Below, one piece after another: positions 8,036-15,734 of a DNA stretch of 53,867 bases. Position 1 is the first letter of the stretch; each line of letters opens with the position of its first letter. The stretch spans positions 1 to 53,867 of the forward strand of contig DAOUET010000140.1 of NCBI GenBank assembly GCA_034430155.1. The letters are read 5' to 3'. Source of the DNA: DAOUET01 sp034430155. GTDB taxonomy: Bacteria; Chloroflexota; Anaerolineae; Anaerolineales; UBA4823. Made by a program: the position numbers and the translations under genes. Under the pieces are notes generated by a model. The model was not told where the DNA came from and searched no databases. It saw nothing but the letters and a program-made list of their open reading frames with translations.

Positions 8036-8404
8036 ATGGCGAAAACAAAATCTCGATCTTCTATGCGCTTGAGCCGACATACCCGTGTGCGGAAGCGCGT
8101 CGAGGGAACACCAGGACGACCGCGCTTGAATGTTTTCCGAAGTTTAACGGAAATCTATGTGCAAGTGATTGACGATCAAGCTGGACACACCTTAGTATCA
8201 GCTTCTAGCGTGGACAAGGAATTAAAGCCTAAGTTGAAAGGGAAAAATAAAACCGAACAGGCTCGTCTGGTGGGTCAAGTTATCGCGGATCGCGCCAAGG
8301 CGAAAAACATTCGCGAGGTTGTATTTGACCGAGGAGGATACCGATACATTGGGCGAGTTAAAGCCTTAGCCGATGCAGCTCGGGAGGAAGGTCTTGAGTT
8401 TTAG
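8036..8404 (+). CDS. rplR: 50S ribosomal protein L18
   Basis: I start this gene at ATG 8036, which gives 122 residues beginning MAKTKSRSSMRLSRHTRVR. Upstream in-frame codons would overlap rplF and add a non-conserved N-terminus. The core has RLNVFRSLTEIYVQVIDD and ends DRGGYRYIGRVKALADAAREEGLEF, typical for L18. L18 carries 5S rRNA to the large subunit with L5. The start is 4 bases after the rplF stop, suggesting coupling. Confidence 0.97.
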   Translation: MAKTKSRSSMRLSRHTRVRKRVEGTPGRPRLNVFRSLTEIYVQVIDDQAGHTLVSASSVDKELKPKLKGKNKTEQARLVGQVIADRAKAKNIREVVFDRGGYRYIGRVKALADAAREEGLEF

Positions 8405-8426
8405 CTACCCAATTTAGGAGAGGATT

Positions 8427-8954
8427 ATGTCTGATTATTCAGCTTCAGAATTTGAACAGGAACTGGACGAGCGAGTCATCGCAATTTCCCGGGTTGCCAA
8501 AGTGGTTAAAGGTGGGCGTCGTTTCTCTTTCAGGGTGACGGTTGTAACCGGTGATAACCGCGGGAGCGTGGGTGTGGGCATCGGAAAAGCAAATTCGGTG
8601 CCAGATGCCATGAGGAAAGCTTCAGAACTCGCCCGACGTAGCATGCACCGTATCGTAGTTTTCGGGTCTACCATTCCGCACCAAGTAATCGGAGAAATAT
8701 CGGGAGCCAAGGTGCTGCTAAAGCCAGCTTCGCCAGGCACCGGTGTGATTGCAGGTGGTGGGGTAAGAGCAGTCCTGGAAGCCGCGGGAATCTCAGATAT
8801 CTTGACAAAATCGTTAGGTAGCAACAATGTGTTGAATGTCGTCTACGCCACGATGGATGCCTTAGACCAGCTCAGATCACCAAAAGATGTAGCGGCCTTG
8901 CGTGGGAAATCGCTTAAAGATGTGATGCCATTCTGGGAGCGGAGGAAGAAGTAA
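8427..8954 (+). CDS. rpsE: 30S ribosomal protein S5
   Basis: At 175 residues this S5 has the double-stranded RNA-binding-like N-terminal domain (RVAKVVKGGRRFSFRVTVV) and the signature GSVGVGIGKANSVPDAMRKA. S5 lines the mRNA entry tunnel and affects decoding fidelity. An aggagagg ribosome site precedes the ATG. Its stop codon shares a base with the start of rpmD (taATG), which implies translational coupling. Confidence 0.98.
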   Translation: MSDYSASEFEQELDERVIAISRVAKVVKGGRRFSFRVTVVTGDNRGSVGVGIGKANSVPDAMRKASELARRSMHRIVVFGSTIPHQVIGEISGAKVLLKPASPGTGVIAGGGVRAVLEAAGISDILTKSLGSNNVLNVVYATMDALDQLRSPKDVAALRGKSLKDVMPFWERRKK

Positions 8955-9160
8955 TGGCCAGAAAGAAAAAAGAGCAACCTAAGGAAAAATTGCTACGCAT
9001 CACGTTGACTAGAAGCCCAATTGGCTACTCTAAAAAACAGAAAGATACTGTTCGAGCCTTGGGTCTTCACAGGATGCACCAGACCGTAGAACACCTCGAC
9101 AGTCCTGCTTTGCGTGGCATGGTGGATAAAGTGTCCCATCTTGTTCAAATTGATGAATAA
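8954..9160 (+). CDS. rpmD: 50S ribosomal protein L30
   Basis: A 68-residue L30 with the family pattern LRITLTRSPIGYSKKQKDTV and LGLHRMHQTVEHLDSPALRG. L30 is a small peripheral 50S protein missing from some bacteria. The N-terminus here is slightly extended and lysine-rich (about 12 residues) compared with the commonest 58-60 residue form. It overlaps rpsE by one base and is followed by rplO after 9 bases. Confidence 0.96.
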   Translation: MARKKKEQPKEKLLRITLTRSPIGYSKKQKDTVRALGLHRMHQTVEHLDSPALRGMVDKVSHLVQIDE

Positions 9161-9169
9161 AGGTGAATG

Positions 9170-9637
9170 ATGAAATTGCATGACCTTAAACCGAATGAAG
9201 GGTCTAAGAAGCGCCGCAAGCGGGTAGGTCGCGGTATTGCCGCTGGGCAGGGGAAAACCGCAGGTCGAGGCACCAAAGGTCAGGGCGCTCGCGCTGGTGG
9301 TGGGCCGAAACTCTACCATCAGGGTGGTAATTTGCCGTTTTTCCGGCGTTTACCATTTGTGCGTGGTAAAGGATTTACCCCAATCAATCGAGTCGAATAC
9401 CATGAAATCAACCTGGAGCAGCTCAAAGGTTTTCAAGCAGATAGTCTCATTACCCCGGAGGCCTTGGTGGAAGCACGCATCCTCGGTGATACCCGCAAGC
9501 CGGTTGTTCTTCTGGGACAGGGCAACCTGAAGGTCGCCCTAAATTTACGCGTCCACCGAGTTTCGAGGGGGGCACGTGAGAAAGTTGAAGCTGCTGGTGG
9601 AAGTGTGGAGTTATTACCGCTTAAAGCTAGCGAGTAA
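9170..9637 (+). CDS. rplO: 50S ribosomal protein L15
   Basis: Two adjacent ATG codons (9167 and 9170) are possible; I choose the second because it leaves four bases after the aaaggtg site and gives the usual MKLHDLKPNEGSKK start (155 residues). The glycine-rich GRGIAAGQGKTAGRGTKGQG region is diagnostic. L15 is a late assembly protein of the 50S subunit. The gene sits between rpmD and secY as in nearly all bacteria. Confidence 0.97.
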   Translation: MKLHDLKPNEGSKKRRKRVGRGIAAGQGKTAGRGTKGQGARAGGGPKLYHQGGNLPFFRRLPFVRGKGFTPINRVEYHEINLEQLKGFQADSLITPEALVEARILGDTRKPVVLLGQGNLKVALNLRVHRVSRGAREKVEAAGGSVELLPLKASE

Positions 9638-9645
9638 GGAGCCAA

Positions 9646-10989
9646 ATGATGAAGCGGTCAGCATGGCGTTATTTGTGGTCAGCCCAAGACATTCGGCGTA
9701 AGTTGTTAATCACGGTGGGCTTGCTGGCTCTATATCGCTTAGCAGCTCATGTACCCGTACCTGGGGTGAACCGTCAGGCGATCAGCCAGTTGTTAGCTGG
9801 CGGGGGAGCAGCTGGAACCTTTGTGAACCTGTTAGATTTGCTCTCGGGGGGCACCGTTTCGAACTTCTCTGTGCTCGCGATGGGCGTCTATCCATATATT
9901 ACGGCCCAGATTATCTTGCAACTGCTGGTACCGATCATTCCCTCCCTGCAACGGCGTATGGAAGAGGACCCCCGTCAGGGACAGAAATGGATGGAAAAGT
10001 GGACTTATATCTTGTCGGTGCCGATGGCAGCCCTCAATGCCATCGGTCAAATTAACATTTTTAATTCCTTTTCGGGAGGTACTCCAATCCTGAAGAACTT
10101 TGGATTCAGTGGCGCCAACCTGTTGCCATCGATAACAATCATCATCAGTATGACAGCCGGCACCATGTTTGCCATATGGTTAGGTGAGCTAATTTCGGAA
10201 TATGGCATCCGCAACCAGGGCCTCTCATTAATCATTTTCGCTGGCATCGTTTCTCGGGTTCCTGTCAACATCAGTCGTTTGCTGGCAGACCAACAGCATC
10301 GAGTAAGTGGCATGGTGTTCTTACTCCTGTTTACAACATTAACAATCTTCGCGATTGTATATGTCCAACAGGGTCAGCGAAATGTACCGGTCATGTATCC
10401 AGGTCGCAGGGTAGGCAACAGGATGTCAATGCCGGTGAAAGGAACCTTACCGTTGCGAGTCAACCTGGCAGGCATGATCCCCTTGATCTTCGCCCAGTCA
10501 TTGTTGACATTTCCAGCAATTGTGGCCAGCTTCTTCACTCAATCGCAAATTGGATTTGTTAAGAGCATATCAACCAGCATACAAGCGACTTTTGATGGTA
10601 GCAGTAATACTTACTGGATCATATATTTTCTTTTTGTGGCCGGTTTTACTTTCTTTTATACAGATGTTCTATTTTCCCAGCAGAATTATGGTGAGAATTT
10701 AAAGAGAGTCGGCGCTCAAATACCGGGTGTCAGCCGCGGTGCACCAACTCAAAAGTACTTAAGCAAAGTGCTCCGCCGCATAACATTACCTGGCGCATTC
10801 TTCTTGGGAGTAGTGGCGATATTACCCTGGTTGATCGGCTTGGTCATACCATTTGGGCAAAACACAGGACTTCTGTTGGTGTCTTCGGCTGGGCTGTTGA
10901 TCGTGGTTGGGGTAGTGCGAGATACCTTCTTTACGATCGAGGCTGAACTCAAGTTACACGGTTATGATGAGGCTTTGTTAGTCCGTTAG
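9646..10989 (+). CDS. secY: Protein translocase subunit SecY
   Basis: This 447-residue protein has the alternating hydrophobic pattern of the ten-helix SecY channel and family motifs such as RLAAHVPVPGVN near the N-terminus, GIRNQGLSLIIFAGIVSRVP in the middle and the cytoplasmic loop PGVSRGAPTQKYLSKVLRR. SecY forms the membrane pore through which Sec substrates are exported or inserted, driven by SecA or the ribosome. Two tandem ATG codons (9646, 9649) follow an aaggag site; either could serve. It belongs to the spc operon, followed by adk. Confidence 0.98.
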   Translation: MMKRSAWRYLWSAQDIRRKLLITVGLLALYRLAAHVPVPGVNRQAISQLLAGGGAAGTFVNLLDLLSGGTVSNFSVLAMGVYPYITAQIILQLLVPIIPSLQRRMEEDPRQGQKWMEKWTYILSVPMAALNAIGQINIFNSFSGGTPILKNFGFSGANLLPSITIIISMTAGTMFAIWLGELISEYGIRNQGLSLIIFAGIVSRVPVNISRLLADQQHRVSGMVFLLLFTTLTIFAIVYVQQGQRNVPVMYPGRRVGNRMSMPVKGTLPLRVNLAGMIPLIFAQSLLTFPAIVASFFTQSQIGFVKSISTSIQATFDGSSNTYWIIYFLFVAGFTFFYTDVLFSQQNYGENLKRVGAQIPGVSRGAPTQKYLSKVLRRITLPGAFFLGVVAILPWLIGLVIPFGQNTGLLLVSSAGLLIVVGVVRDTFFTIEAELKLHGYDEALLVR

Positions 10990-11000
10990 TGGAGATCGTC

Positions 11001-11660
11001 GTGAGAACTTACATAGTTTTGCTTGGTCCCCCCGGAGCAGGAAAAGGAACCCAGGCTCAAGTTATCTCTAAAGAGTTAGATTTACCGCATATCTCATCTG
11101 GAGATATTTTTAGAGAGAATTTGAAGAATAAGACCGAGCTTGGAAAAAAAGCCGAAGAGTTTATCAACAAAGGTGAATTAGTGCCGGATGATGTCACCAT
11201 ATCGATGATCCGTGAACGGTTAGCACGCCCTGACTGCAGGCGAGGAGCGCTGCTGGATGGGTTCCCGCGCACCCCGACTCAGGCGGATGCGCTCGCCGGT
11301 ATGCTAAAGGATTTTGATTGCCAGGTGAATGCAGTACCTTATATCAAAGTACCGGAGGAAGTGTTGGTTGAGCGCCTATCTGGGCGCTGGACATGCCGAG
11401 CCAATGGGCATATCTTCCACGAAAAATATAATCCCCCCAAAGTCGCTGGAAAATGTGATTACGATGGTTCTGAACTATACCAGAGGGAGGATGATAGAGA
11501 AGCGACAGTCAAACGGCGCATTCACGTCTACCTGAAACAGACCCAGCCGTTGATTGATTATTACAAAGAACGTGGTCTGTTGGTCGAGATTAATGGTACC
11601 CAAGGGATAAAAGAAGTAGCCTCAGAGCTTTTAAATGCCTTGACTAAGAAGATGAGATGA
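11001..11660 (+). CDS. adk: Adenylate kinase with a variant LID zinc site
   Basis: I start at GTG 11001 because a ggag site lies six bases upstream; this gives 219 residues. An alternative GTG at 10989 would overlap the secY stop. The P-loop GPPGAGKGT is at residues 9-17 and the LID spans roughly 128-165. Adk interconverts ATP + AMP and 2 ADP. In zinc-type LIDs the ligands are C-x2-C...C-x2-C/D; here they are C132, N135, C152, D155, so one expected cysteine is asparagine and metal binding is uncertain. Confidence 0.96.
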   Translation: MRTYIVLLGPPGAGKGTQAQVISKELDLPHISSGDIFRENLKNKTELGKKAEEFINKGELVPDDVTISMIRERLARPDCRRGALLDGFPRTPTQADALAGMLKDFDCQVNAVPYIKVPEEVLVERLSGRWTCRANGHIFHEKYNPPKVAGKCDYDGSELYQREDDREATVKRRIHVYLKQTQPLIDYYKERGLLVEINGTQGIKEVASELLNALTKKMR

Positions 11661-11661
11661 G

Positions 11662-12438
11662 ATGAGAGCGACAGCACGTAGCGTGGTCATAAAGAGTCAA
11701 CATGAGATCGAGGCCATGAAGGAATCCGGTCGTATTAACGTTCTGGCGTTGAAAACAGTCCGTGAGATGATAAAACCAGGAGTCACAACGGCAGAACTTA
11801 ACGAAGTGGCGGATGAAATAATTCTCAAAAATGGTGGTATCCCAGCTTTTAAGAATTATCCCGGGCCTTATCCATTTCCCGCTACTCTTACAATCAGCAT
11901 CAATGAGGAACTGGTGCATGGTATTCCGGGAAAGCGAAAACTACGAGAAGGTGACATCGTATCAATTGATTGCGGTACCATATTAGATGGATTCGTGTCG
12001 GACTCAGCCTTCAGCATGGGGGTTGGCGAAATATCTCTACAAGCCCATACCTTGCTAGAGGTTACCGAACAAGCTTTATATATTGGGATTTCAAAAATGC
12101 ATCCCGGCAATCATGTTGGTGATATCTCTGCTGCGATCCAAGAACATGTGGAAGGGCATGGGTTTCAGGTCCCCAGAGAATATACTGGACATGGTGTGGG
12201 ACGTCGTATGCATGAAGCTCCCAATGTACCCAACTTCGGTGCGCGTGGACGAGGGATGGTTCTCAGGGCTGGTCTAACTATTGCCTTAGAACCGATGGTT
12301 CTAATTGGTACCTACAAAACCAAAGTGCTTGCCGATCAATGGACTGTAGTCTCCGCGGATGGTTCGTTGACCGCTCACTTCGAACATAGTGTTGCTGTTA
12401 CCGAGGGAGGACCGCTTATCTTGACTTCCTGGGATTGA
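11662..12438 (+). CDS. map: Methionine aminopeptidase type I
   Basis: The 258-residue protein has all five metal ligands of type I methionine aminopeptidase: D103, D114, H177, E210 and E241, with the catalytic-site histidine at H86. Their spacing is the same as in the E. coli enzyme, shifted by about six residues. It removes the initiator methionine from nascent proteins. The gene starts one base after adk (TGAGATG) and is likely co-translated with it. The N-terminus lacks the SEC-C zinc extension found in some homologues. Confidence 0.97.
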   Translation: MRATARSVVIKSQHEIEAMKESGRINVLALKTVREMIKPGVTTAELNEVADEIILKNGGIPAFKNYPGPYPFPATLTISINEELVHGIPGKRKLREGDIVSIDCGTILDGFVSDSAFSMGVGEISLQAHTLLEVTEQALYIGISKMHPGNHVGDISAAIQEHVEGHGFQVPREYTGHGVGRRMHEAPNVPNFGARGRGMVLRAGLTIALEPMVLIGTYKTKVLADQWTVVSADGSLTAHFEHSVAVTEGGPLILTSWD

Positions 12439-12446
12439 CGTCAATC
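12433..12446 (+). repeat. 14-bp perfect palindrome at the map stop codon
   Basis: A perfectly self-complementary 14-mer, with the core TTGACGTCAA, spans the stop codon of map. It has no loop, so it is more like a protein-binding site than a terminator. It lies about 90 bases upstream of the rpmJ promoter. Function is unknown. Confidence 0.4.
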
Positions 12447-12502
12447 TCACGAAAGATTAAATGAGTTTGAGGTTGATCAAATAAATTTGGATAAAATAAA
12501 CC

Positions 12503-12530
12503 TGGTAATATCAAATAGGCTTGGTATAAT
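12503..12530 (+). promoter_or_regulatory. Probable sigma-70-type promoter for rpmJ-rpsM-rpsK-rpsD-rpoA-rplQ
   Basis: An extended -10 element TGGTATAAT (TATAAT at 12525-12530) is a near-perfect match. The -35 region is weak (TGGTAA at 12503-12508, 16-base spacer), which an extended -10 can tolerate. Transcription would start near 12537, 44 bases before the rpmJ start. This would give the alpha-operon genes their own promoter. Confidence 0.65.
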
Positions 12531-12580
12531 AGCACTTTTGGTTAGTGTAGATAGCCGTAGTACTTGAAGGAGTGATGGTT

Positions 12581-12694
12581 ATGAAAGTTTCGTCTTCTGT
12601 GAAGAAGCGCTGCTCAAAATGCAAAATTGTCAGGCGAAAAGGCAGAGTCTACGTGATTTGCGAAAACCCGAAGCATAAACAACGACAAGGATAG
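12581..12694 (+). CDS. rpmJ: 50S ribosomal protein L36, zinc type
   Basis: A 37-residue protein, MKVSSSVKKRCSKCKIVRRK at its start, with zinc ligands C11, C14, C27 and H32 (C-x2-C-x12-C-x4-H), the classic L36 pattern. L36 is the smallest large-subunit protein and stabilises 23S rRNA. ATG 12581 lies seven bases after an aaggag ribosome site; the in-frame ATG at 12575 sits too close to that site. It is five bases upstream of rpsM. infA, which usually stands between map and rpmJ, is not present. Confidence 0.96.
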   Translation: MKVSSSVKKRCSKCKIVRRKGRVYVICENPKHKQRQG

Positions 12695-12699
12695 CGATT

Positions 12700-13089
12700 A
12701 TGGCACGTATCGAAGGAGTTGATCTTCCACGCAATAAGCGAGTTGAAATCGGCTTAACCTATATCTATGGGATCGGACCTTCACGGGCGAGGCAAGCACT
12801 TAAGGCGACGGAGGTATCTGCTGACACCCGCATTAAAGATTTGACGGATGCCGAGGTTTCTCAATTGCGAGAATTCATCAACCAAAATTATAAGGTTGAG
12901 GGTGACCTGCGCCGTGAGGTGCAGTTACACATCAAGCGTTTAATCGAAATTGGCAGCTACCGGGGTCTGAGACATCGCCGGAATCTGCCTGTTCGCGGAC
13001 AGCGAACCCGTACCAACGCGCGCACTCGTAAGGGTCCCAAGAAGACAGTTGCAGGTCGAGGGCGGCGTCGCGGCGCTAAAAAGAAATAA
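12700..13089 (+). CDS. rpsM: 30S ribosomal protein S13
   Basis: The 129-residue protein begins MARIEGVDLPRNKRVEIGLT and contains the S13 signature RHRRNLPVRGQRTRTNARTR near residues 92-111, followed by a lysine-rich tail. S13 forms bridges between the 30S head and the 50S subunit and touches P-site tRNA. It follows rpmJ after five bases with an acaaggat ribosome site, and a 98-base spacer separates it from rpsK. Confidence 0.98.
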   Translation: MARIEGVDLPRNKRVEIGLTYIYGIGPSRARQALKATEVSADTRIKDLTDAEVSQLREFINQNYKVEGDLRREVQLHIKRLIEIGSYRGLRHRRNLPVRGQRTRTNARTRKGPKKTVAGRGRRRGAKKK

Positions 13090-13187
13090 TTGATTTTCCT
13101 ATTACCAAACCAACCGGATAGGAGTCCTTCCCTCCTCGCGGCAGTCCGGCAGGTGAGATTCATGAAATCATGAAATAGTGAGGTTAT

Positions 13188-13589
13188 ATGGCCAGAGGTA
13201 CACGATCTTCGCGCCGCACAGGCGCACGTAAAACAAAACGCACATTGTCATCTGGACAGGTGCACATCAACGCGTCTTTCAACAACACAATAGTGACAGT
13301 AACCGACCATCAAGGCAATACGGTTACCTGGGGTAGTGCTGGATCAGTAGGATTTAAGGGTTCACGGAAAAGCACACCTTTTGCTGCCCGATTAGCGGCT
13401 GAACAAGCCATCAAGGCGGCTATGGCATTGGGGCTTCAGGAAGTAGACATTTTCGTAAAGGGCCCCGGTCCCGGCCGAGAATCCGCCATTCGTGCTGTTC
13501 AGGCAGAGGGTTTAAAAGTGATCTCAATCACAGATAAAACCCCTGTCCCGCATAACGGATGCCGACCACCAAAGAAACGCCGCGTTTAA
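13188..13589 (+). CDS. rpsK: 30S ribosomal protein S11
   Basis: The 133-residue product has the S11 core GQVHINASFNNTIVTVTDHQ and the highly conserved end KVISITDKTPVPHNGCRPPK. S11 sits on the 30S platform and helps shape the mRNA path near the E site. The N-terminal 18 residues are strongly basic, as usual. A gtgaggttat ribosome site precedes ATG. rpsD follows after 27 bases. Confidence 0.98.
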   Translation: MARGTRSSRRTGARKTKRTLSSGQVHINASFNNTIVTVTDHQGNTVTWGSAGSVGFKGSRKSTPFAARLAAEQAIKAAMALGLQEVDIFVKGPGPGRESAIRAVQAEGLKVISITDKTPVPHNGCRPPKKRRV

Positions 13590-13616
13590 ATCTATCACCT
13601 AATGAGGGAAGACTGA

Positions 13617-14255
13617 ATGGCAAAGTATCGTGGGCCGGTGTGCAAATTATGCCGGCGAGAAGGAGAAAAGTTGTTTTTGAAAGGGGAGCGCTGTTTTTCC
13701 CCAAAATGCGCCTTTGAACGACGGGGATATCCCCCTGGGCAGCATGGTAAAAGTTCGCAATTCCGTCGCAGACGAGAATCAGACTATAACCGCCAATTAC
13801 GGGCCAAACAAAAAGCCCGCCGCATTTATGGCATCCTCGAACGCCAATTCAGACGATATTACGAAGTATCGTTGAAGCGACGGGGGTTGACTGGTTTGAA
13901 TTTACTACAAATTCTGGAGTCACGTCTGGATAATGTCGTATTTCGGCTTGGATTTGCGGATAGCCGATCCCAAGCCCGTCTATTGGTGACACATGGGCAT
14001 TTCATGGTTAATGGTCGCCGTACGGACGTCCCGTCAATGTTAATGTCTTCAGGCGATCAAATTGTTGTACGAGATGGCTCTCGCAAAGGAACTTATTTCA
14101 AGAGTCTGGCGGATATTGCGGAGGAAAGGAATGTTCCGGAGTGGCTAAGCCGTGATCTGCGCAACCTTGCGGGAATGGTGGTACGCCTGCCGGAACGCAC
14201 TGAAATTGACGGTAATTTAAACGAACAGCTCATCGTTGAGTTCTACTCACGATAA
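13617..14255 (+). CDS. rpsD: 30S ribosomal protein S4, zinc-binding form
   Basis: At 212 residues this is the zinc-binding form of S4, with cysteines at 9, 12, 26 and 31 near the N-terminus and an S4 RNA-binding domain from about residue 100 (LESRLDNVVFRLGFADSRSQ). S4 nucleates 30S assembly, contributes to decoding accuracy and in several bacteria represses its own operon. Its presence between rpsK and rpoA is the ancestral order seen in many phyla. Confidence 0.98.
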   Translation: MAKYRGPVCKLCRREGEKLFLKGERCFSPKCAFERRGYPPGQHGKSSQFRRRRESDYNRQLRAKQKARRIYGILERQFRRYYEVSLKRRGLTGLNLLQILESRLDNVVFRLGFADSRSQARLLVTHGHFMVNGRRTDVPSMLMSSGDQIVVRDGSRKGTYFKSLADIAEERNVPEWLSRDLRNLAGMVVRLPERTEIDGNLNEQLIVEFYSR

Positions 14256-14280
14256 TCTTTGGAACAGATATCGCCAAAGA
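14256..14280 (+). promoter_or_regulatory. Hairpin between rpsD and rpoA
   Basis: A 7-bp perfect stem (TCTTTGG 14256-14262 with CCAAAGA 14274-14280, 11-base loop) begins directly after the rpsD stop. No U-run follows, so it is not an obvious terminator. It could be an mRNA-processing or S4-binding site, or chance. Confidence 0.3.
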
Positions 14281-14338
14281 CTTCGTATAGAACGTATACA
14301 GGGTCTTTTCGTGGAACTTATTTTAGAAGAGGTGAACC

Positions 14339-15310
14339 GTGATCGGTTTGATAAATATGGTGACGCCTAAAATTGAGCGTGAGGCAGAAGCACGCAATTA
14401 TGGCAAGTATGTAATAGGGCCACTTGAGCGTGGTTATGGCATAACGCTTGGCAACGCACTGCGCCGTGTCTTGCATTCTTCTTTGGAAGGCGCAGCGGTC
14501 ACCTCAATACGTATCGCTGACGTGCAACATGAATTTAGTGATATCCCTGGAGTCCGCGAGGATGTAATCAGGGTGATGTTGCAGATCAAGCAGCTACGGA
14601 TGAAACTGTATGATGTGGACACAGCTCATATGCATTTGGAAGTGCGTGGAGCTGGTGTCGTGACTGCTGCGGATGTCATCGCGCCGCCGGAGGTGGAGAT
14701 CGTCAATCCTGATCTTTTTCTCTTTACAGTGGATGATAGCAAGGCCAATTTGGAACTTGAATTGACGGTTGAACGTGGACGCGGTTACTCACCTGCAGAT
14801 GATCGCGGTGGGCGTCTCCCAATTGGTGAACTCCCCGTAGACGCGATTTATACCCCGGTGAGAAGGGTAAATTGGGAAGTTGGGTCGGCTCGAGTTGGAC
14901 AAAGCACTAATTACGATAGACTCATCATGGAGATCTGGACCGATGGGACTATTGGCCCAGAAGAAGCTCTGAGCACCAGCGCAAAAATTCTGATCGATCA
15001 CCTGCGACATTTGGCCGGGGTCAGTGAGGAATCTCTGGCTGCGATTGCCGAGGAGGAGGTCGAGAGCAGCCGTTTGACCAGTGAGATGATCGAGACGCCA
15101 ATCGAAAATTTGGATCTATCCGTCAGGGTGTTCAATTCTCTCAAGCGTACGGGTATTACGACCGTGGGGGAGGTGCTCGAGTTATTGGAAAAGGGTGATG
15201 AAGCAGTTATGTCCATCCGCAATTTCGGTGAGAAAAGCTTAGAAGAGCTTCGCGCGAAAATGCAAGAAAAAGGTTACCTCGAGGATGAGGATATCGCCGA
15301 GGTGGAGTAG
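14339..15310 (+). CDS. rpoA: DNA-directed RNA polymerase subunit alpha
   Basis: The 323-residue protein has both alpha domains: an N-terminal assembly domain (about residues 1-230) with GYGITLGNALRRVLHSSLEG, and a C-terminal DNA- and activator-binding domain (about 250-315) with LSVRVFNSLKRTGITTVGEV and IRNFGEKSLEELRAKM. The start is GTG 14339, five bases after gaggtg. Alpha forms the dimer that seeds RNA polymerase assembly. rplQ follows after seven bases. Confidence 0.98.
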   Translation: MIGLINMVTPKIEREAEARNYGKYVIGPLERGYGITLGNALRRVLHSSLEGAAVTSIRIADVQHEFSDIPGVREDVIRVMLQIKQLRMKLYDVDTAHMHLEVRGAGVVTAADVIAPPEVEIVNPDLFLFTVDDSKANLELELTVERGRGYSPADDRGGRLPIGELPVDAIYTPVRRVNWEVGSARVGQSTNYDRLIMEIWTDGTIGPEEALSTSAKILIDHLRHLAGVSEESLAAIAEEEVESSRLTSEMIETPIENLDLSVRVFNSLKRTGITTVGEVLELLEKGDEAVMSIRNFGEKSLEELRAKMQEKGYLEDEDIAEVE

Positions 15311-15317
15311 ACAAGAA

Positions 15318-15695
15318 ATGAGACATAAAGTTGCAGGACACAAACTAAGCCGCGGGAAAGACCAACGCGCAGCACTCCGTCGAACTCTGATAAAACAATT
15401 GTTTACTCATGAACGAATTCGTACCACCCGAGCGAAGGCTGAATTTGTTCGCAGACCAGCTGAACGCCTGATCACCCTGGCAAAACGAGGCAATGAGGCT
15501 GGTGAGGACAAAATGGTACATGCACGTCGTTTGGCTGCCGCTCGCATCGGAGATCCGTTAGTGGTCCAGAAGTTATTTGATGACATCGCTCAACGTTACG
15601 CGGAGCGCAATGGTGGCTATACCCGAATTCTAAAGATGGGTCCAAGACTTGGGGATGCAGCAGAGATGGTGCTGATAGAGTTGGTTGAAGAGTAG
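15318..15695 (+). CDS. rplQ: 50S ribosomal protein L17
   Basis: I start at ATG 15318, which gives 125 residues beginning MRHKVAGHKLSRGKDQRAAL, the standard L17 N-terminus; an upstream in-frame ATG lies inside rpoA. The motif FTHERIRTTRAKAEFVRRPA and the closing YTRILKMGPRLGDAAEMVLI are typical. L17 lies at the peptide tunnel exit. It closes the alpha-operon core; a hairpin in the 39-base spacer separates it from truA. Confidence 0.98.
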   Translation: MRHKVAGHKLSRGKDQRAALRRTLIKQLFTHERIRTTRAKAEFVRRPAERLITLAKRGNEAGEDKMVHARRLAAARIGDPLVVQKLFDDIAQRYAERNGGYTRILKMGPRLGDAAEMVLIELVEE

Positions 15696-15704
15696 ATTAT
15701 TGTA

Positions 15705-15730
15705 GTAGCGAGAAGAAGGCTCTTCGCTAC
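15705..15730 (+). promoter_or_regulatory. Hairpin in the rplQ-truA spacer
   Basis: GTAGCGA (15705-15711) pairs with TCGCTAC (15724-15730). The stem ends four bases before the truA start and no clear ribosome site is left outside it. It may lower truA translation relative to the ribosomal genes. Confidence 0.35.
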
Positions 15731-15734
15731 GAAC

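Noticed and set aside
8435..8827. 130-residue open frame antisense to rpsE
   Set aside because: A codon-bias shadow of a conserved ribosomal gene with no supporting signals.
13090..13187. 98-base spacer between rpsM and rpsK as a possible S4 leader
   Set aside because: I could not find a convincing stem set or promoter; only short, unconvincing pairings.
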